Positions 12,351-25,907 of a stretch of DNA of 64,000 bases are shown here, piece by piece. Origin of the DNA: Neocallimastix lanati (nom. inval.) (lineage: Eukaryota > Neocallimastigomycota > Neocallimastigomycetes > Neocallimastigales > Neocallimastigaceae). Location: contig JACVTC010000038.1 of the NCBI GenBank assembly GCA_016946835.1, forward strand, positions 1,080,001 to 1,144,000. Reading direction: 5' to 3'. Below the pieces are notes generated by a model, which saw nothing but the letters and a program-made list of their open reading frames with translations, ran no database searches and was not told where the DNA came from. The position numbers were made by a program, and so were the translations under genes. The stretch's first letter is position 1. Every line of letters begins with the position of its first letter.

Positions 12351-13144
12351 AATTTTAATTAATAAAAAAGAATAGTATGTTATTTATAAACATTTTTTAT
12401 ATATAATAATAATAACTTAATTATATAATTAATAATCAAAATTTCTATTAAAAATAAAAATAATAAAAAATAAAACTTTTAAATCATTAAAATTTATAAT
12501 ATTTTATAAAATGATAATAATTAATTTTAATATTTGTCAATAATAATAGAGTATTACCGTAATATCAAAAAAAAAAAAAATTAAAATAAAAATGAAACAT
12601 CTAAAAATTTTAAAATAATATTCATTCAAACAAAATTTTCTAATTTTTAAAATAAAATAATTTCATTATTTTCAAACTATAATACATTTTTTTTTTTTTA
12701 GAAAAATTAATAAGTTATATTTTATATTATAATAAATATATAAAATATATATATATATACTCATATTAGTATCTATTATGAAATCACTAAAATTTTAAAA
12801 TATTAATTATAGTCTTTTCATTTAGAAGTTATTTGTTGAAAAATTCATGATACATTATTTCTTAATATTAACTTTTGAAAATATTAATTGTAAAACAAAA
12901 TTTTAATTTTTTCTTATATTTTATTTTATTTTTTCTTTTTTATTTTTTTTTTTTTTTTGTATAGAATATTATTTTTATACAGTAATAACTTTCAATAAAG
13001 AAAAATTTTACATATATATATATATATAAAGTTTATAATTTAATCAATAAAATAAATTATATATATTCATCTTTTATCTGAAATTATTAATTTATTTATT
13101 AACAAAATTATTAATAATTATAACTGAAATAAAAAAAAAATTAA

Positions 13145-13410
13145 AATTTAAATATAATAATTATGGATATAGTATTAAATTTATCATCAATTTACTATAT
13201 CCATTCTTTCAAAATGACAATAGACTTGAAATTCATGATACTACTCGGACTAACCTATATTTCTGAATATATAAGCTAATATCACAGCTCAAAAATGATA
13301 TGGTTATTATTTTCATGGATTCTATTAATATTTAGTTTTATTACTTTGTTTTGTTTCGTTTTGTTTCTTAACAATAATTCATTAATTTATAATTATTAAT
13401 ACGATTAGAA
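13145..13410. repeat. Diverged repeat unit, copy 2
   Basis: Second copy of the unit at 12005, about 1.1 kb away in the same orientation. The CACAGCTCAA phrase and the CTTGAAAT phrase are shared. A weaker third partial match lies at about 13985-14050 (CATAGATTTATAATTATGAA). Confidence 0.5.
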
Positions 13411-13589
13411 AAAAAAAAAAAAAAAAAAAAAAAAAGAAAGAAAAAATTATGATAATAAATTATTTTTAGATAATACTTGTACATTATTAAAAATATATAA
13501 TATTAAAATCTTAAAATATATTTGTATAAAATTTTAAATTAAAATAATATTTCTATATGTCAATATTTTTTTTTGGTAAAAAAAAAAAA

Positions 13590-13780
13590 TACTAATAATA
13601 AATAAAATAATAATAATAAATAAAATAATAATAATAAATAAAATAATAATAATAAATAAAATAATAATAATAAATAAAATAATAATAATAAATAAAATAA
13701 TAATAATAAATAAAATAATAATAATAAATAAAATAATAATAATAAATAAAATAATAATAATAATAAATAGATAAAATAAA
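13590..13780. repeat. 18-bp tandem array (AATAATAATAATAAATAA-type)
   Basis: About ten nearly perfect 18-bp units of ATAATAATAATAAATAAA. One unit of the dispersed CAGATTGAATAAAAT repeat follows at about 13800-13835. ORFs over it read repeated YYYYFI or LLLFYL and are not genes. Confidence 0.9.
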
Positions 13781-14047
13781 ATAACATAAATAGTAGATTA
13801 TGAATATAAAGTACAGATTGAATAAAATGAAATAAAATAAAAATGAAATCACACATATAAGTTAAATCAATAATAATAATAATAATAATATTTAAATTAG
13901 TATTAAAATAAAAAAAAAAAAATTAAATTTAGCTTCTCTTTGATTTAGTATATATATTTTTCAAGATTGTAATATAAAATTTCTTTGTTTTTTTCCTAAT
14001 TTTTAATGATAACTCATAGATTTATAATTATGAATACTTTTAAAACA

Positions 14048-14833
14048 AAATAAAAATTATAATGACAATAATTATTTAAAATAAAGTATAATATTTAAAA
14101 GAAAAAAAAAATAAAATAAAAAAAATTGTTTATTTATATAAAATATGTATAATATTATTAAAATTTAATTATAAAATATATATATTATTGATCTTTTTTA
14201 CTTTATCAATCTATATAAAAAAAAAAAAGAAAAATCCGTTATTAATAATTATTATTGATTTAATCTTTATTTATTTTATTAATATATTTATTCATAATTA
14301 ATCAAATGATATATTAAACAATTGTAATAATAATGTAATATTAATAAATAATAGTTAATTTAATATTTTATATGGAATTTTAAATATATATCAGTATGAT
14401 TTTAATAAAATGAAGAAAGTATAAACAAAGAACATTATTTTAACAAAATAAAATATATATAAATAGATTCAAAATAGATTTTTAAATATTCATATATTAA
14501 TATATTTATATTTATAACACATTTATAATTTAAAAATATATATTAAATATTAATTAGATAAATATTTACATATAATTAGAACAGTTTAATAATTAGTATT
14601 TAAATAATTAAGAATAATAATTAAATACTAATTAGTATAACTTAAAAAACATTTAAAAAATTAGCTATCATAAATTGTAGATTTAAAACTAAATATTCAA
14701 TATAATCTTTGGATAATTTTAAACATTAACCAAATAATTACTATTATATTAGTATTAACTCTCTCTATATATAATTATAAAATGTTATATATAATTTCAT
14801 TATATATTCTGCCTAAACATAATAAATAATTTC
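14048..14833. other. AT-rich intergenic DNA
   Basis: No gene or clear repeat seen between the third partial repeat unit and the retroposon at 14848. Confidence 0.75.
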
Positions 14834-14847
14834 TTTAAAATCCCCTT

Positions 14848-14988
14848 ATGCATGCCATAGTCAGGGCTGAACCAGAAGGAATAATATCTTCCTATATGGA
14901 AGTGTGTGACTACCTCAATATTCCTACTGCCCATAAGAGGGGGCTGAAAACCAAGGGCGGTACACACAGAAAATAAAAAAAAAAAAAA
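14848..14988 (+). mobile_element. Short A-tailed retroposon with 14-bp target duplication
   Basis: A GC-richer 141-bp stretch begins ATGCATGCCATAGTCAGG and ends in GGGCGGTACACACAG followed by an A-rich tail. It is bracketed by the perfect direct repeat TTTAAAATCCCCTT at 14834-14847 and 14989-15002. An A-tail plus a target duplication of this length shows insertion by target-primed reverse transcription. The 3' end is shared with elements at 25908 and 55534. No convincing pol III A and B boxes were found, so it may be a truncated SINE or the 3' end of an unknown LINE. Confidence 0.82.
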
Positions 14989-15002
14989 TTTAAAATCCCC
15001 TT

Positions 15003-18000
15003 TGTAAAAAGAAAAAAATTCACTAGTTAAAAAATATATATATTACTACTGTTATTTTATATTTTATTTTATTCAATATAATTTATATATTTAATAATAT
15101 AAATTAAATATAAACAAATATATTTAGTATTTTTTTTATTTTGATATATTTAATTTGGTTCTTTCTATATATGGATATTCATTTTAAATATTTTATTTTT
15201 TATTATTATTGGAACGAATAGTGCCAAAATTATTTTTTTATATAATATATTAAATTCTATATAAAAAGTATATCAATAATATATTATTATTTTATTTAAC
15301 GTATATTAATTTCATACTTATATTATTATTGAAGAGATTTTTTAAGGTTTTAAATTTAAATAAATTCCAAAAAAATCCAAAAAAAAACAATATGAAATTA
15401 TTATTTATCTATTATTATTTATTATTATTATTTATTATTATTATTATTATTACTATTTATTATCTATATTATTATTTATTATTTATTATTAATTATTATT
15501 TATTATCTATATTATTATTTATTATTTATTATTATTTATTATTTATTATTTATATTTAAAAATAAAAAATTATTAATTATTATCTAGTAACTATTAGTAT
15601 ACAAGTAATTGATTGATTTATTATTATCATTATATTTAGTTTTGATGTATTATTAAAGCTTCTAATTTTTTTTCCATTATTATTTCAATATCCAATAAAT
15701 TTTATTTAATAAGTATAAATTTTATTTTTTTTTTTTTTTTATAAGAAAATTTTTTTTTGCATTTAAAAGCAAAAATAACATTAATTCTACTATATAAGGT
15801 TATATACATTAATTTATAAATTTTTTTATAATTAAATTATTTATATACATTAAATTTCATATTTCATACTGATGAAAATAAAAAAAAAATATTGAAAATG
15901 TATTGTACATCAAGCAACCACATTGAGTAAAAAATAGCATAATTATAAAAGAAGAAGAGTTATTAGTAGACAATTTTCTGTTATAAAAAAAAATAATTAA
16001 TTTTTTATAATTATATTTATTTGATAAAGAATTACTTACTATAAATAATATTACAATTAGTGATAAAGTTTTTTAAAGTAATATTAATTAATTTTATTAA
16101 TTAATTTAATCTAGTTTAAAATATAGAAGAATGATTTTTTTTTATCCCTGTTTTAACTCTGATATTTTAAAGTTAAATTATTAAATAATATTCATTTAAA
16201 ATCTAAATTCAAAAATAAAAAATGATACTACCATTAGTAATATTAATAATAAGTATAATAATAAATAATTTTTAATAAATTTTGTAAAAAAAAAAATACA
16301 CGTAATCATATACTGATATCACTTTTTAAATAATAATTATTTTATTATTATATCATTAAAAAAACAAAATATTATTATTAGTAAATTATTAATAATTTTT
16401 ATTTATTATTTATTATTTATTATTTATTAATTATTATTTATTATTTATTATTTATTATTTAATTATTTACTATTTATTATTTATTATTTATTATTTATTC
16501 AATTATTTATTATTTATTATTTATTATTTATTATTTATTATTTATTATTTATTATTTATTATTTATTATTTATTATTTATTATTTATTAGTTAGTATTAA
16601 TTATTTATTATTTATTATATTCTATTTATTTTTATAATATATAAAATAAGAATTTCCATTAAATATATTTTATCATAAATATAAAAAAAAAACTACCTAA
16701 TAAATTAAAAAAAAATTTTTCATTTACATTTACATAAAGATTATTTTTTTTAATATTTAGTAAAGGTTAAATGTTTTTATTTAAAGGTTAGAGTTATTTT
16801 AAATTATTATAAATTTTAATGAATGAATAAACAATTGTTTTAGTACTATTCTCTTAAATAATAATACTCATTATTAAATAATTATATACTTTAATTAAAG
16901 AATATATTATTTTTCAACTTTTAAAAGAAAGAATAATTTATTAATAAATTATTTATTTATAGCATTATGTTTATTCTTTTATAGAATAGTATCATTTTCT
17001 TTTTTTTTTTTTTTTTTTTTGTAATATTAATAATTTTATTAAAAAAAAAAAAAAAATTAATTAATTTGTATCAATAATAAATGTGATTAAACCAATGATA
17101 GATGGTAGTGATTAGTTGTTGCTCTGTATATTAATATAATTTTAAAAAGTTTCTATCTTTGAAATATTATATGTAAAATAATTAAATAATAAATAATATT
17201 TTATATTACTTTAGCCTAAATGTAAAAGTTAACAATATTTAATCATAAAGTAGTAGTACTTAAATTAAAAATATAACTACTATTTATTTATTTTTTTTTT
17301 TATTTTAATTCGTTAATAGATATTCTATATTTTTAAATAAGAATGTATTAAAGTATATATAAAAAAAAGAGATAATTATATGCATAATAATATTTATTTT
17401 TAGTTTATAAAGCAATATTATTTATATCAAATAAAAAAAAAAATTATCTCGTAACCCTTAACATACAAAAGCAAAAGATTTGAACAAAATTGTATACATT
17501 AATGAATGATACATTTATTTTAAATAATGAATATTAAATCTTCTAATATTTATTTATTTTTACTTTTTATTTATTTATTTTTACTTTTTATTTATTTAAT
17601 TTTTTTTATTTAAAAATTTTATTTAGTACATTTAATCTAGTCTACTGTATAGAAAATTTATTTTTAAATATTTAAATTTACTTCAAAATGTTTTTTAATT
17701 TATTTTTAAAAATAAATGGATATTCTAATAAATAGAAATATAAAATGTAATACATTTAAATATATTGTTCAATTAAATGAAATATATACTAACTGATATA
17801 CTAAATAAATAAATAAATAGATAAATAAATAATAATTATTGATTTTTTTTTTAGTAATTTTATTAGTATTACATTTAATATATATAAAACTATAAGGAAA
17901 TAATATATAAATAAATGAAGAAATAAATAAGCAAATATATAAAATTATATTAATTAGTACAATTATTATATAATTATTGATTTAATAAATAATAAACCTT

Positions 18001-18828
18001 ATTTATATATTATATAATATTATTATATATAAATATTTAAAATATCAAAGTAAATGATAATAATATAATACTACTACTAATAATAATATATATATATATA
18101 AAAAAAGATATGTATTCGTATAAAAGGACGGTTTAATTACGTTTTCATGTCATTTCATTTATTTAAAATTTTGAATTAAAGATACATAAGAGATTGAATT
18201 TATTTTACATATAATTATATATTTGATAAATTAAGCTAATACTTAGTACAGATTTTAATTTTATCTTTAAATGAAATTTATTAATAAATAATAAAAATTA
18301 TTTTTATTTTTAATATATGTATAATAAAACAATTCAGTAATATATTTGTGTTATATTTTTTTAAAAAAGAAAGAGAAAAATATATTTATATATATCGATA
18401 TTTTCTTATGTATAAATATGATATATTTATAATATTATTTTATAATTTATATAATATAGTATTATAGATAAAAAATAAACAGAATTGAATTTTATATTAA
18501 TGCAATTGCATTTTATAATGTATTATTATATTTTGCTTCATTGCTATTAATTCAATATATGTATATATATATATACTTCATTTTCTTTTCTTTTTACTAT
18601 TTTTTTATAATTCATTTATAATTAATAATAATAATAATAATAATAATTAATATATATATATCCATATTTTTATATCCATTTTTTTTTTTTATTCGGAAAT
18701 ACATATTTAAAGTGTATTCAATAGAAAGAATTATATATATGATTAAATATATTAGTATATTTTCAATAATTCTATTTCATTTTTATTTCAATTACATTTT
18801 TATTAGTTATATTTTAGAAATTTTCGAA
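15003..18828. other. Long AT-rich intergenic region upstream of CDC25
   Basis: No gene seen in 3.8 kb. It holds TTA-rich stretches (15400-15560), a heptamer array near 16400, poly-T and poly-A runs and short AT dinucleotide tracts. The promoter of the CDC25 gene presumably lies at its right end, but no element stands out. Confidence 0.8.
16395..16620. repeat. (TTTATTA)n heptamer array
   Basis: More than twenty seven-base units of TTTATTA, with a few interruptions such as AATTATTTA and a TTAG. Confidence 0.85.
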
Positions 18829-21800
18829 ATGAAATCTTCAGGTAAGATTAATAACTGTTTTATATATTAAAAATGTTTAATTAAATTCATTATAATTCGA
18901 AATGTAAAACCAATTATATTAGATTTATTATACAGCGACATTAACATATAAATAAAATAATGAATAATAAATATATATATACTTTTTTAAAAGGATAAAT
19001 TTGAAAAATTCAATAAAATTAAATTATAAAATAATATAATTAAAATAAAGAAAAATTGAGTCTTAAATATATATTAAAATTTATATATATATATATATAT
19101 ATAAAACAACTATTAATAAACAATATGAAATTTTATAAAATTTTAATTAAATTAATTAAATTATTATTATATTGAAGTATATATTGATTTTTTTTTTTTT
19201 TTTTTTTTCTAGCTACAACTTCCAATTCTAAAGGAATTATAAAGAGAAAAGCTGGTTTTGGAATGGGTTTTTTTAAAACTCATTCCCCACTTTTAACAAA
19301 AAATAAGAAAATATTAATAAGTCGTCAGCTTCGACAAAGTAATACTAACGATAATGATATTTTTAAAAATAATCAAATAAAAACTAATATAAATACCCAT
19401 AATGTTACTCCAAGGATAAAAGAATTAAATAACATCAAAAATACTTCAATAATAGCTTTAAGTTCACCAATAAAAATATCATCCCCATTAAAGATATCAT
19501 CACCATTAAAAATAACATCCCCATTAAAGATATCATCACCTTCAAAGATGTCGTCTTCATTAAAGATATCATCTCCTATTAGAATTTCATCACCAATTAA
19601 AATATCATCATCTATCAGAATATCTTCTCCATTAAAATTAAGTTCCAAAAGTAGTGATAAAAGTCAATTATTATGTAAATCTACTAAATTTTTAATTCCA
19701 ATTTGTAAATCTGGAATAAAGAAAAAGAATAGTTTTTCTCATTGGAATCAACGTGAAGCTATAAAAGCATTAATCATTTCTAGTAAAAATAGTAATATAT
19801 CAAATTCATCAGGAGATGAATCTGATAAGCATATTGATAATATTAGAATAAAAACAAAAGAATTATGTAATTTAAAAGCTGGATTATTGCATACTAAATC
19901 AAAATTAAAATCAAAATCGAAATTAAAATTGAAGTCAAAATTAAAACAAAAACCAAAAATAAATCATGATAGCTATTATTCTATTTCAAATAGTCGTAGA
20001 TTATTTCGTTTACAACAACAACAAGCTACTCCACTTTCTAGTGATGATAGTTCACGCCGTGAATCTATGCCATCTATGAGTAAGACAAATTTAGAATCCC
20101 CATTTAATAGTTTACCTTCTCCATTTCAAATGACACCATCCCCATCGAATCTTTCACGCTTTCATCTTTCTTCTTCATTATATGATAGTCATTTTGGAAC
20201 GGAAAATAATACATTAACTCCATCTGAAATTAGTGCTTCCCCATTGACAGAATTTAAATTAAGTGATATTGATAGTGCAGATATTAATAATAATATAATT
20301 TTTAAAGAAAAAGATATAGATACCCCATTTATTAATGATATCCAAAAGAATTGTTCTTATCAACATCAAAATATATTTACTATACAAAAGGATTATAAAG
20401 ATTTTGATCTTCAATCACCAACACCAAAAGTTAATTTTCAATCATCTATACCAAAAAATTCAGATATTTTCAGTTCACCTACTTCTTCTCCATCACCTAC
20501 TCCTTCCTCTAATAAAATTAATAGATTTATGACATCTTATTTATCTAAAGAAGATCTTTTGGAAAGTCCTTGCTCTTCTATTTTTTCTAGTAAATCACAA
20601 TTTCAAGATCTTCCATCTTCACCTTCACCTTCTTCATTTTCTTTTACTTCTTCTTCTTCTCCTTCACCAATAGGTTCTATTACAAATGATATAAATGATA
20701 CCACACCTACCCCATCATCCAATACTTTGACTGATTTTAAAATTAGTAAATGCTCTTCTGGCATTCCTTTTGATTTTATGAGAGAAGAGCAATTTGAAAA
20801 AGATTTATTATCACCTACTCCATCTTCAAATAATATTCTTAGAAGAAGTAAGAGTATGATTGAAAATTGTAGTGATTTTTTTAAGTCTGAAAGATCAATA
20901 GAAAATATTAAAAATAAAGAAGATTTTATAATATTATCTCCTACTCCAGTGGCCCCAAGACGTCGTAGAGCTTTATTTTCAACATCTTCTATTGATTCAG
21001 TAGCTTCAACTTCTAAAATAGCTTCAACCACAACCCCTGAAACTAATTCAACTTCAACTTCTGAAATTAAAAAAGAGGAGGAAGATAATAAGAAGGAAAA
21101 TAATTTTGAAGAAGAAGAAAATCATGATACCAAAATTAAAAATGATTCTTCTAATTTAGATTATTCTTCACCTACCACCACTACTTCTGAATCTCTTTCA
21201 TTTTCAAAATTATTTCCTAAACGTATTTGTCGTACGTATAGTGAATGTTCTTTAGAATATTTAAAAAATTGGAAGGATGCATCTTCCTTTGGTCATGGTG
21301 AGGATTCGATTTTACCTTATAATAGCGGTAAAGATTCTTTAAAAAGAATTACTGCTGATACCCTTTCGAATCTTTTACAAGGAAAATATGAAGGAAAGTA
21401 TGATGAATTCCATATTATTGATTGTCGTTTCCCATACGAATATGAAGGTGGCCATATTTGTAATGCTAAAAATATTAATGATCCTAAAAAATTATATAAT
21501 TTATTCTTTAATAAAGAGGATTACTCCAAAAAAGTAATTCTTATTTTCCACTGTGAATTTTCATCTGAACGTGGCCCATGGATGGCACAGTTCTTTAGAA
21601 AAGCTGATCGTGAAAAAAATCGTTTCTTCTACCCAAGACTTCATTACCCCGAAGTTTATGTATTAAAAGGTGGCTATAAAGAATTTTATAAATGTCATAA
21701 AGAATTATGTAGTCCTCAAAAGTATGTTGAAATGGCTGATTCTAAGTATATTGAACAATGTAAACGTCATAGAAAAATGTTTAAAAAAGCAAAATCAACC

Positions 21801-21863
21801 TCTGAACTTTATTATTCATCTAAATATCAACAAGATGATGAAGATTTTTCAACAAAAAATTAA
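18829..21863 (+). CDS. CDC25: CDC25-type M-phase inducer phosphatase
   Basis: Dual-specificity phosphatase that removes inhibitory phosphates from CDK1 at G2/M. Two exons: 18829-18841 (ATGAAATCTTCAG) and 19213-21863, split by a GTAAGA...TCTAG intron, giving 887 residues. The rhodanese/CDC25 catalytic domain occupies about residues 716-845. It contains DCRFPYEYEGGHI and the active-site loop HCEFSSERGP (Cys785, Arg791; CX5R). The C-terminal region YPEVYVLKGGYKEFY is typical of CDC25. The long N-terminus is Ser/Pro/Lys-rich and disordered. Residues about 88-148 form a near-periodic array of SSPLKI, SSPIRI and SSPIKI units, each S-P-x-K/R being a full CDK site, which suggests direct regulation by its own substrate. 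A Lys/Leu/Ser run (KSKLKSKSKLKLKSKLK) and a QQQQ tract follow. The start comes from the in-frame join; the ATG at 19263 would lose 21 residues. Confidence 0.92.
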
Positions 21864-22060
21864 TTATAGTATTAAATAATTAAATGATGTATTATATATA
21901 TATATATATATCAGTTTAATATTTTCAAAATGATATAATAGTATTTATCATCATCATCATAAGAATAATAATAATAATTATTATTATTATTATCATAAAA
22001 CACTATTTAGTAAACACAAATGAATAAAAGATTGCCATTGAAAAAAAAAAAAAAAAAAAA

Positions 22061-22139
<79 letters not shown>

Positions 22140-22354
22140 TTTACAAACATTTATAATAGCATCTTACATAATTAATATTAATATTGATTTATTTTTAAGA
22201 TTTAGCATGTCGTTTATATAAATTTTATTTTTAATTTTAAAATTATTATTATTTTTTTCTTTTATAGTTTACATCAATATTATAGTAGCTTATTTTAATA
22301 TATATATATTTTAAAAAAATCAATAATTAACATATAAATAAATTCAAATATTAC

Positions 22355-22386
<32 letters not shown>

Positions 22387-22573
22387 TTAATATAATAATA
22401 ATTATAATATAGTATAATATTAATACCAATACTAATATAAATATCAATACTAATCATACTACTAAGATAAATATTAATACTAATACTAATACAAATACTA
22501 CTACTAATATGAATATTTATACTACTATTAATATTACTACTAATAATTAGATAAAATGATAATAATAATAATG

Positions 22574-22605
<32 letters not shown>

Positions 22606-22680
22606 ATTTATTATATATGAACTTTTTTTTAAAATACTATTAGGAATTTTCATCATTTATTCATATGAAAGTTTTAAAAA

Positions 22681-22728
<48 letters not shown>

Positions 22729-23201
22729 AAATAGAATTTGGAATCAATTTATTAAATTCAAAGTCAGATTACATTATAACAATAAAAATAATAATAAGAA
22801 AAAAAAAATTTATGGAGAACTAATTTCATGATCCCAAAACAAAACAAAACAAAGCTAAGCAAAACAATACCAACAAAGACATATTTTATTATCAATCTTT
22901 TTTTTTATAAATATGTCTATTTATATATATATATATTTAGAACATATTATATATATATATATATATATTTAGAACATATTATATATATATATATATCATA
23001 TATATTTATTTTTTTATTTTTTATTTTATTTTTTTTTTTAATTTTATTTAATTATTTAATTATTTATTTATTTTTATTTTTATTTTTATTTTTATTTCTT
23101 TTTTTTTTATAAAATTTTATTATAGGATAAACATTTGAAATAATTAAGAATGAATTTTATTATGAATATATATATATTTTTTAGTATTTTATATTTAAAA
23201 T

Positions 23202-23252
<51 letters not shown>

Positions 23253-23560
23253 AAGTTTTTATATTTATATTTATTTTTTATTTTATTTTTTATTTTATTT
23301 TTTTTTTTTTCTTTTATTTTATTTATATTTATTTTATTTTATTTTATTTATATTTATATTTATTTTATTTTATTTATATTTATTTTATTATTATTATAGA
23401 TTAGAAATACACACACACATATATATATATATATACAATTATTTATTAAAATAAATAAATAAATAAAAAAAAAAAAAAAGTTCAATTTGAATAATATAAA
23501 GTGTATTTCTTTCTCTATATATATATCATGTATATTAATTTATTTATTTATTTATAAAAA
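21864..23560. other. Microsatellite-rich intergenic DNA
   Basis: Holds AT dinucleotides, an (AAT)n run at about 22062-22138, another near 22360, imperfect ATACTAAT repeats at 22420-22540, a poly-A run of about 45 bases at 22683-22725, and TTTTA/TTTAT repeats to 23395. No gene seen. Confidence 0.85.
22060..22140. repeat. (AAT)n microsatellite
   Basis: About 26 uninterrupted AAT units following a poly-A run, 200 bp downstream of CDC25. Confidence 0.9.
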
Positions 23561-25310
23561 ATCTATATTTGACTTCCAAAGCCAGTGTTAAAATTGATGA
23601 TCAATATTCGGAATCTTTTAATATTATGAAAGGAGTTAGACAAGGTTGTCCACTATCACCAATTCTTTTCAATCTATTTATTAATGACATTTTTAATGAA
23701 TTTTCAGAACTTGGAATTCCTTTAGGCGAATCTAGATGTTGTGGTGGACTCTTTGCAGATGATATTGTTCTATGCGCACCGTCAAGAACTAAGTTGAAAA
23801 AAATGCTTAAGAAGGTAAATGAATGGGCTAAATTTAATATGATGAACTTTGGAATTAACAAAGTGTGCAACGATGGTGATTCGACCAGACACACCTCTTT
23901 TTTTTTCAAAAAATAAAAGAGATCCTACTTTTTATCTTGCTGGTCAACCAATCCCAATAACTAAATGTTATACTTATTTAGGTATACCATTTGATAAAAG
24001 CTTATCGTTGAACCCTATTATTAAATTACTTTAACTCTAAAAGTTACTAAAGTTCTCTTTTCTGTGTTAGTAAATTTCTTTCAAATTCCAAAATTCCTAT
24101 TCCATTTAAGAAGATTATAATTAACTCCTAATGTACTTAGTAAAGTCTCTCTTACTTTGCACCTTTACTTGATTCAAATAAAACGAGAACAAATAATACT
24201 CAGAAATTAATTAATAAAGGATTAAGATGGATTTCAGGTTTACAAAAAGTCAAATCTTTTATTAATGCATATTCTCTATTTCAAAAAGATTTAAATATTC
24301 CTCCATTGTCAGCTAAGTGTGCTTTGTCTCAGGTCAAATGTTTTGATAAATGGAAAGATTCAAATTGTATTATTTCCTATTTAGTTAATAATATTCCAAA
24401 ATCTTGAAAAATATACATGGACATGGACGAAAGAAAGTAGAACTCTTAAACGTAAACTAGAGAAAAGAGGTAATAACGATAATAAAATCAAGGATTTTTA
24501 TTGGAAAAGAGATATGAAAATAAATTCTATTAAAGCTGAATTTTATGACAAAAACAGATTCGAAGAAACATCAAATTTTATAAAACTTTGTTATGAATAT
24601 CCTAATCTTTCATATGGTTTCTATTGGCTATTGAGAGCACGAAGCGGATATAGATTAGATGCTAGAATTGCTAAAGCTGCAAAAATAGTAGATCAAATGT
24701 GTCCTAATTTTTGTCCCTGTTGTAAAAGTAATAAACAATGAATAAGGCATTGGTTATTTGATTGTCTATTTTTTCAATCATATTCGTAGTAAAGTTAATG
24801 ATAAAATTTTATTTTTATATAATGCTTTTAACCGTGACAACCTAACAAATAATATTGTTAATAGTAATAATTATAATAGCAACAGTAATAATAGTAATAG
24901 TAATAATAGTAATAGTAATAGTAATAATAGTAATAATAATAATAGTTATAGTAATATTAGTAATAGTATTGAAAATAATGTGTATGTTGATTCTAGTGTG
25001 TGTAAAAAAGTGTTTAATTTCCTTCTTGGAGGTCGAAGTATTAATAACAGTACAAGGGAATGGAAGGATCTATTTAAGTTCCATTTTTTAGATGAAATCA
25101 GGTGCTTATTCTGATACGCCATTCTTTGGTGGTTACTGCGGCTCTTCTTCAATCGATTATGCCTATTGCTATTGGCCAGCAATGATCTTTGTTCAATGGG
25201 TTCAAATCGAATTATACTACTACTACCAAGAGCGTCAATGCTGAAGAAACAGTAAGACAGGCCAGCAGGGCTAGCGCAACCAATGAAAATCATAATTTTG
25301 TTTCTTAAAA
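23561..25310 (+). mobile_element. 5'-truncated non-LTR retrotransposon (LINE), degenerate
   Basis: The sequence enters abruptly inside a reverse transcriptase. GVRQGCPLSPILFNLFINDI is motif 4, and GGLFADDIVLCAPS carries the catalytic Asp pair. The thumb follows in another frame (KCYTYLGIPFDKSLSLNPII). A LINE C-terminal region follows, with SYGFYWLLRARSGYRLDARI and a CPNFCPCC...HWLFDC cysteine-histidine motif. The tail reads NAEETVRQASRASA and ends NHNFVS at about 25305. At least four frameshifts and stops (near 23858, 24033, 24130 and 24404) kill it. A block at 24870-24970 reads runs of Asn and Ser from an AAT/AGT microsatellite. About 40 bases after the stop lies a perfect hairpin (TTATTATACT / AGTATAATAA). 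No target duplication was found. The element at 29561-31660 belongs to the same family. Confidence 0.88.
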
Positions 25311-25468
25311 TTATGATTAACGTTGTGAAGTCAAAATTAATTATTATACTACAGTATAATAATGCCCTTGTGAAGTCTTACAGATATTAATTAAATGAAA
25401 TTAGAATAATTATACCATTATTTTATTTTATTTTATTTTATTTTTTTTTTTGTTTTGTTTATTTTTTA

Positions 25469-25503
<35 letters not shown>

Positions 25504-25674
25504 TTTATTACATGTATTTTATCATATATTTAAATAATAAAGATGAAACAAGTTTGCTGCCGTTAAAAAAAAAAAAAGAAAAAAAAAAAATTTATTTATT
25601 TATTTATTTTTTAAATAAAAATAAAAATAATAATAAAAGGTTTTATTTAATTATTAAAATAATAATAAATATTG
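25311..25674. other. LINE 3' flank and low-complexity DNA
   Basis: Holds the LINE 3' hairpin (about 25343-25366), then TTTTA repeats, a poly-T run of about 30 bases and poly-A runs. No gene seen. Confidence 0.75.
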
Positions 25675-25907
25675 TTCAATATCAAATAGTACCTAAGTAT
25701 CCATTGGGATTCTTTTGGATTTCTCGAAATAGGTGTTGGCTTTAAATTTGACATTAGTATTTCCATTAAAAGAAAAAAAAAAGTCTTAGAAGATTGCCCT
25801 AAATGTTTGCCCATGTGGTGGTGTTAGTGTACCTAGCTTTTCTCACTGGAATCTTTTGCCTGTAAAGAATTGGAAAATTAACCGAAATAAATCTTTACCT
25901 TTTCTAT
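25675..25907 (+). pseudogene. Third LINE fossil (C-terminal fragment)
   Basis: Reading across frames gives YPLGFFWISRNRCWL, then KFDIS, then VLEDCPKC near 25785-25800 and SHWNL near 25837. This aligns in order with YPEFSIGFRWVLHARCGYKF and EEDCPERCPCC of the LINE at 29561-31660. It is much more diverged than the other two and its 3' part is displaced by the retroposon at 25908. Confidence 0.6.

Noticed and set aside
13560-13856. Overlapping minus-strand ORFs rich in LLLFY or YYYYFI
   Set aside because: They are translations of the 18-bp tandem array, with no independent coding signal.
20603-21031. Minus-strand 142-codon ORF within CDC25
   Set aside because: It is antisense to the Ser/Pro-rich CDC25 coding region, which has a firm catalytic domain in frame.
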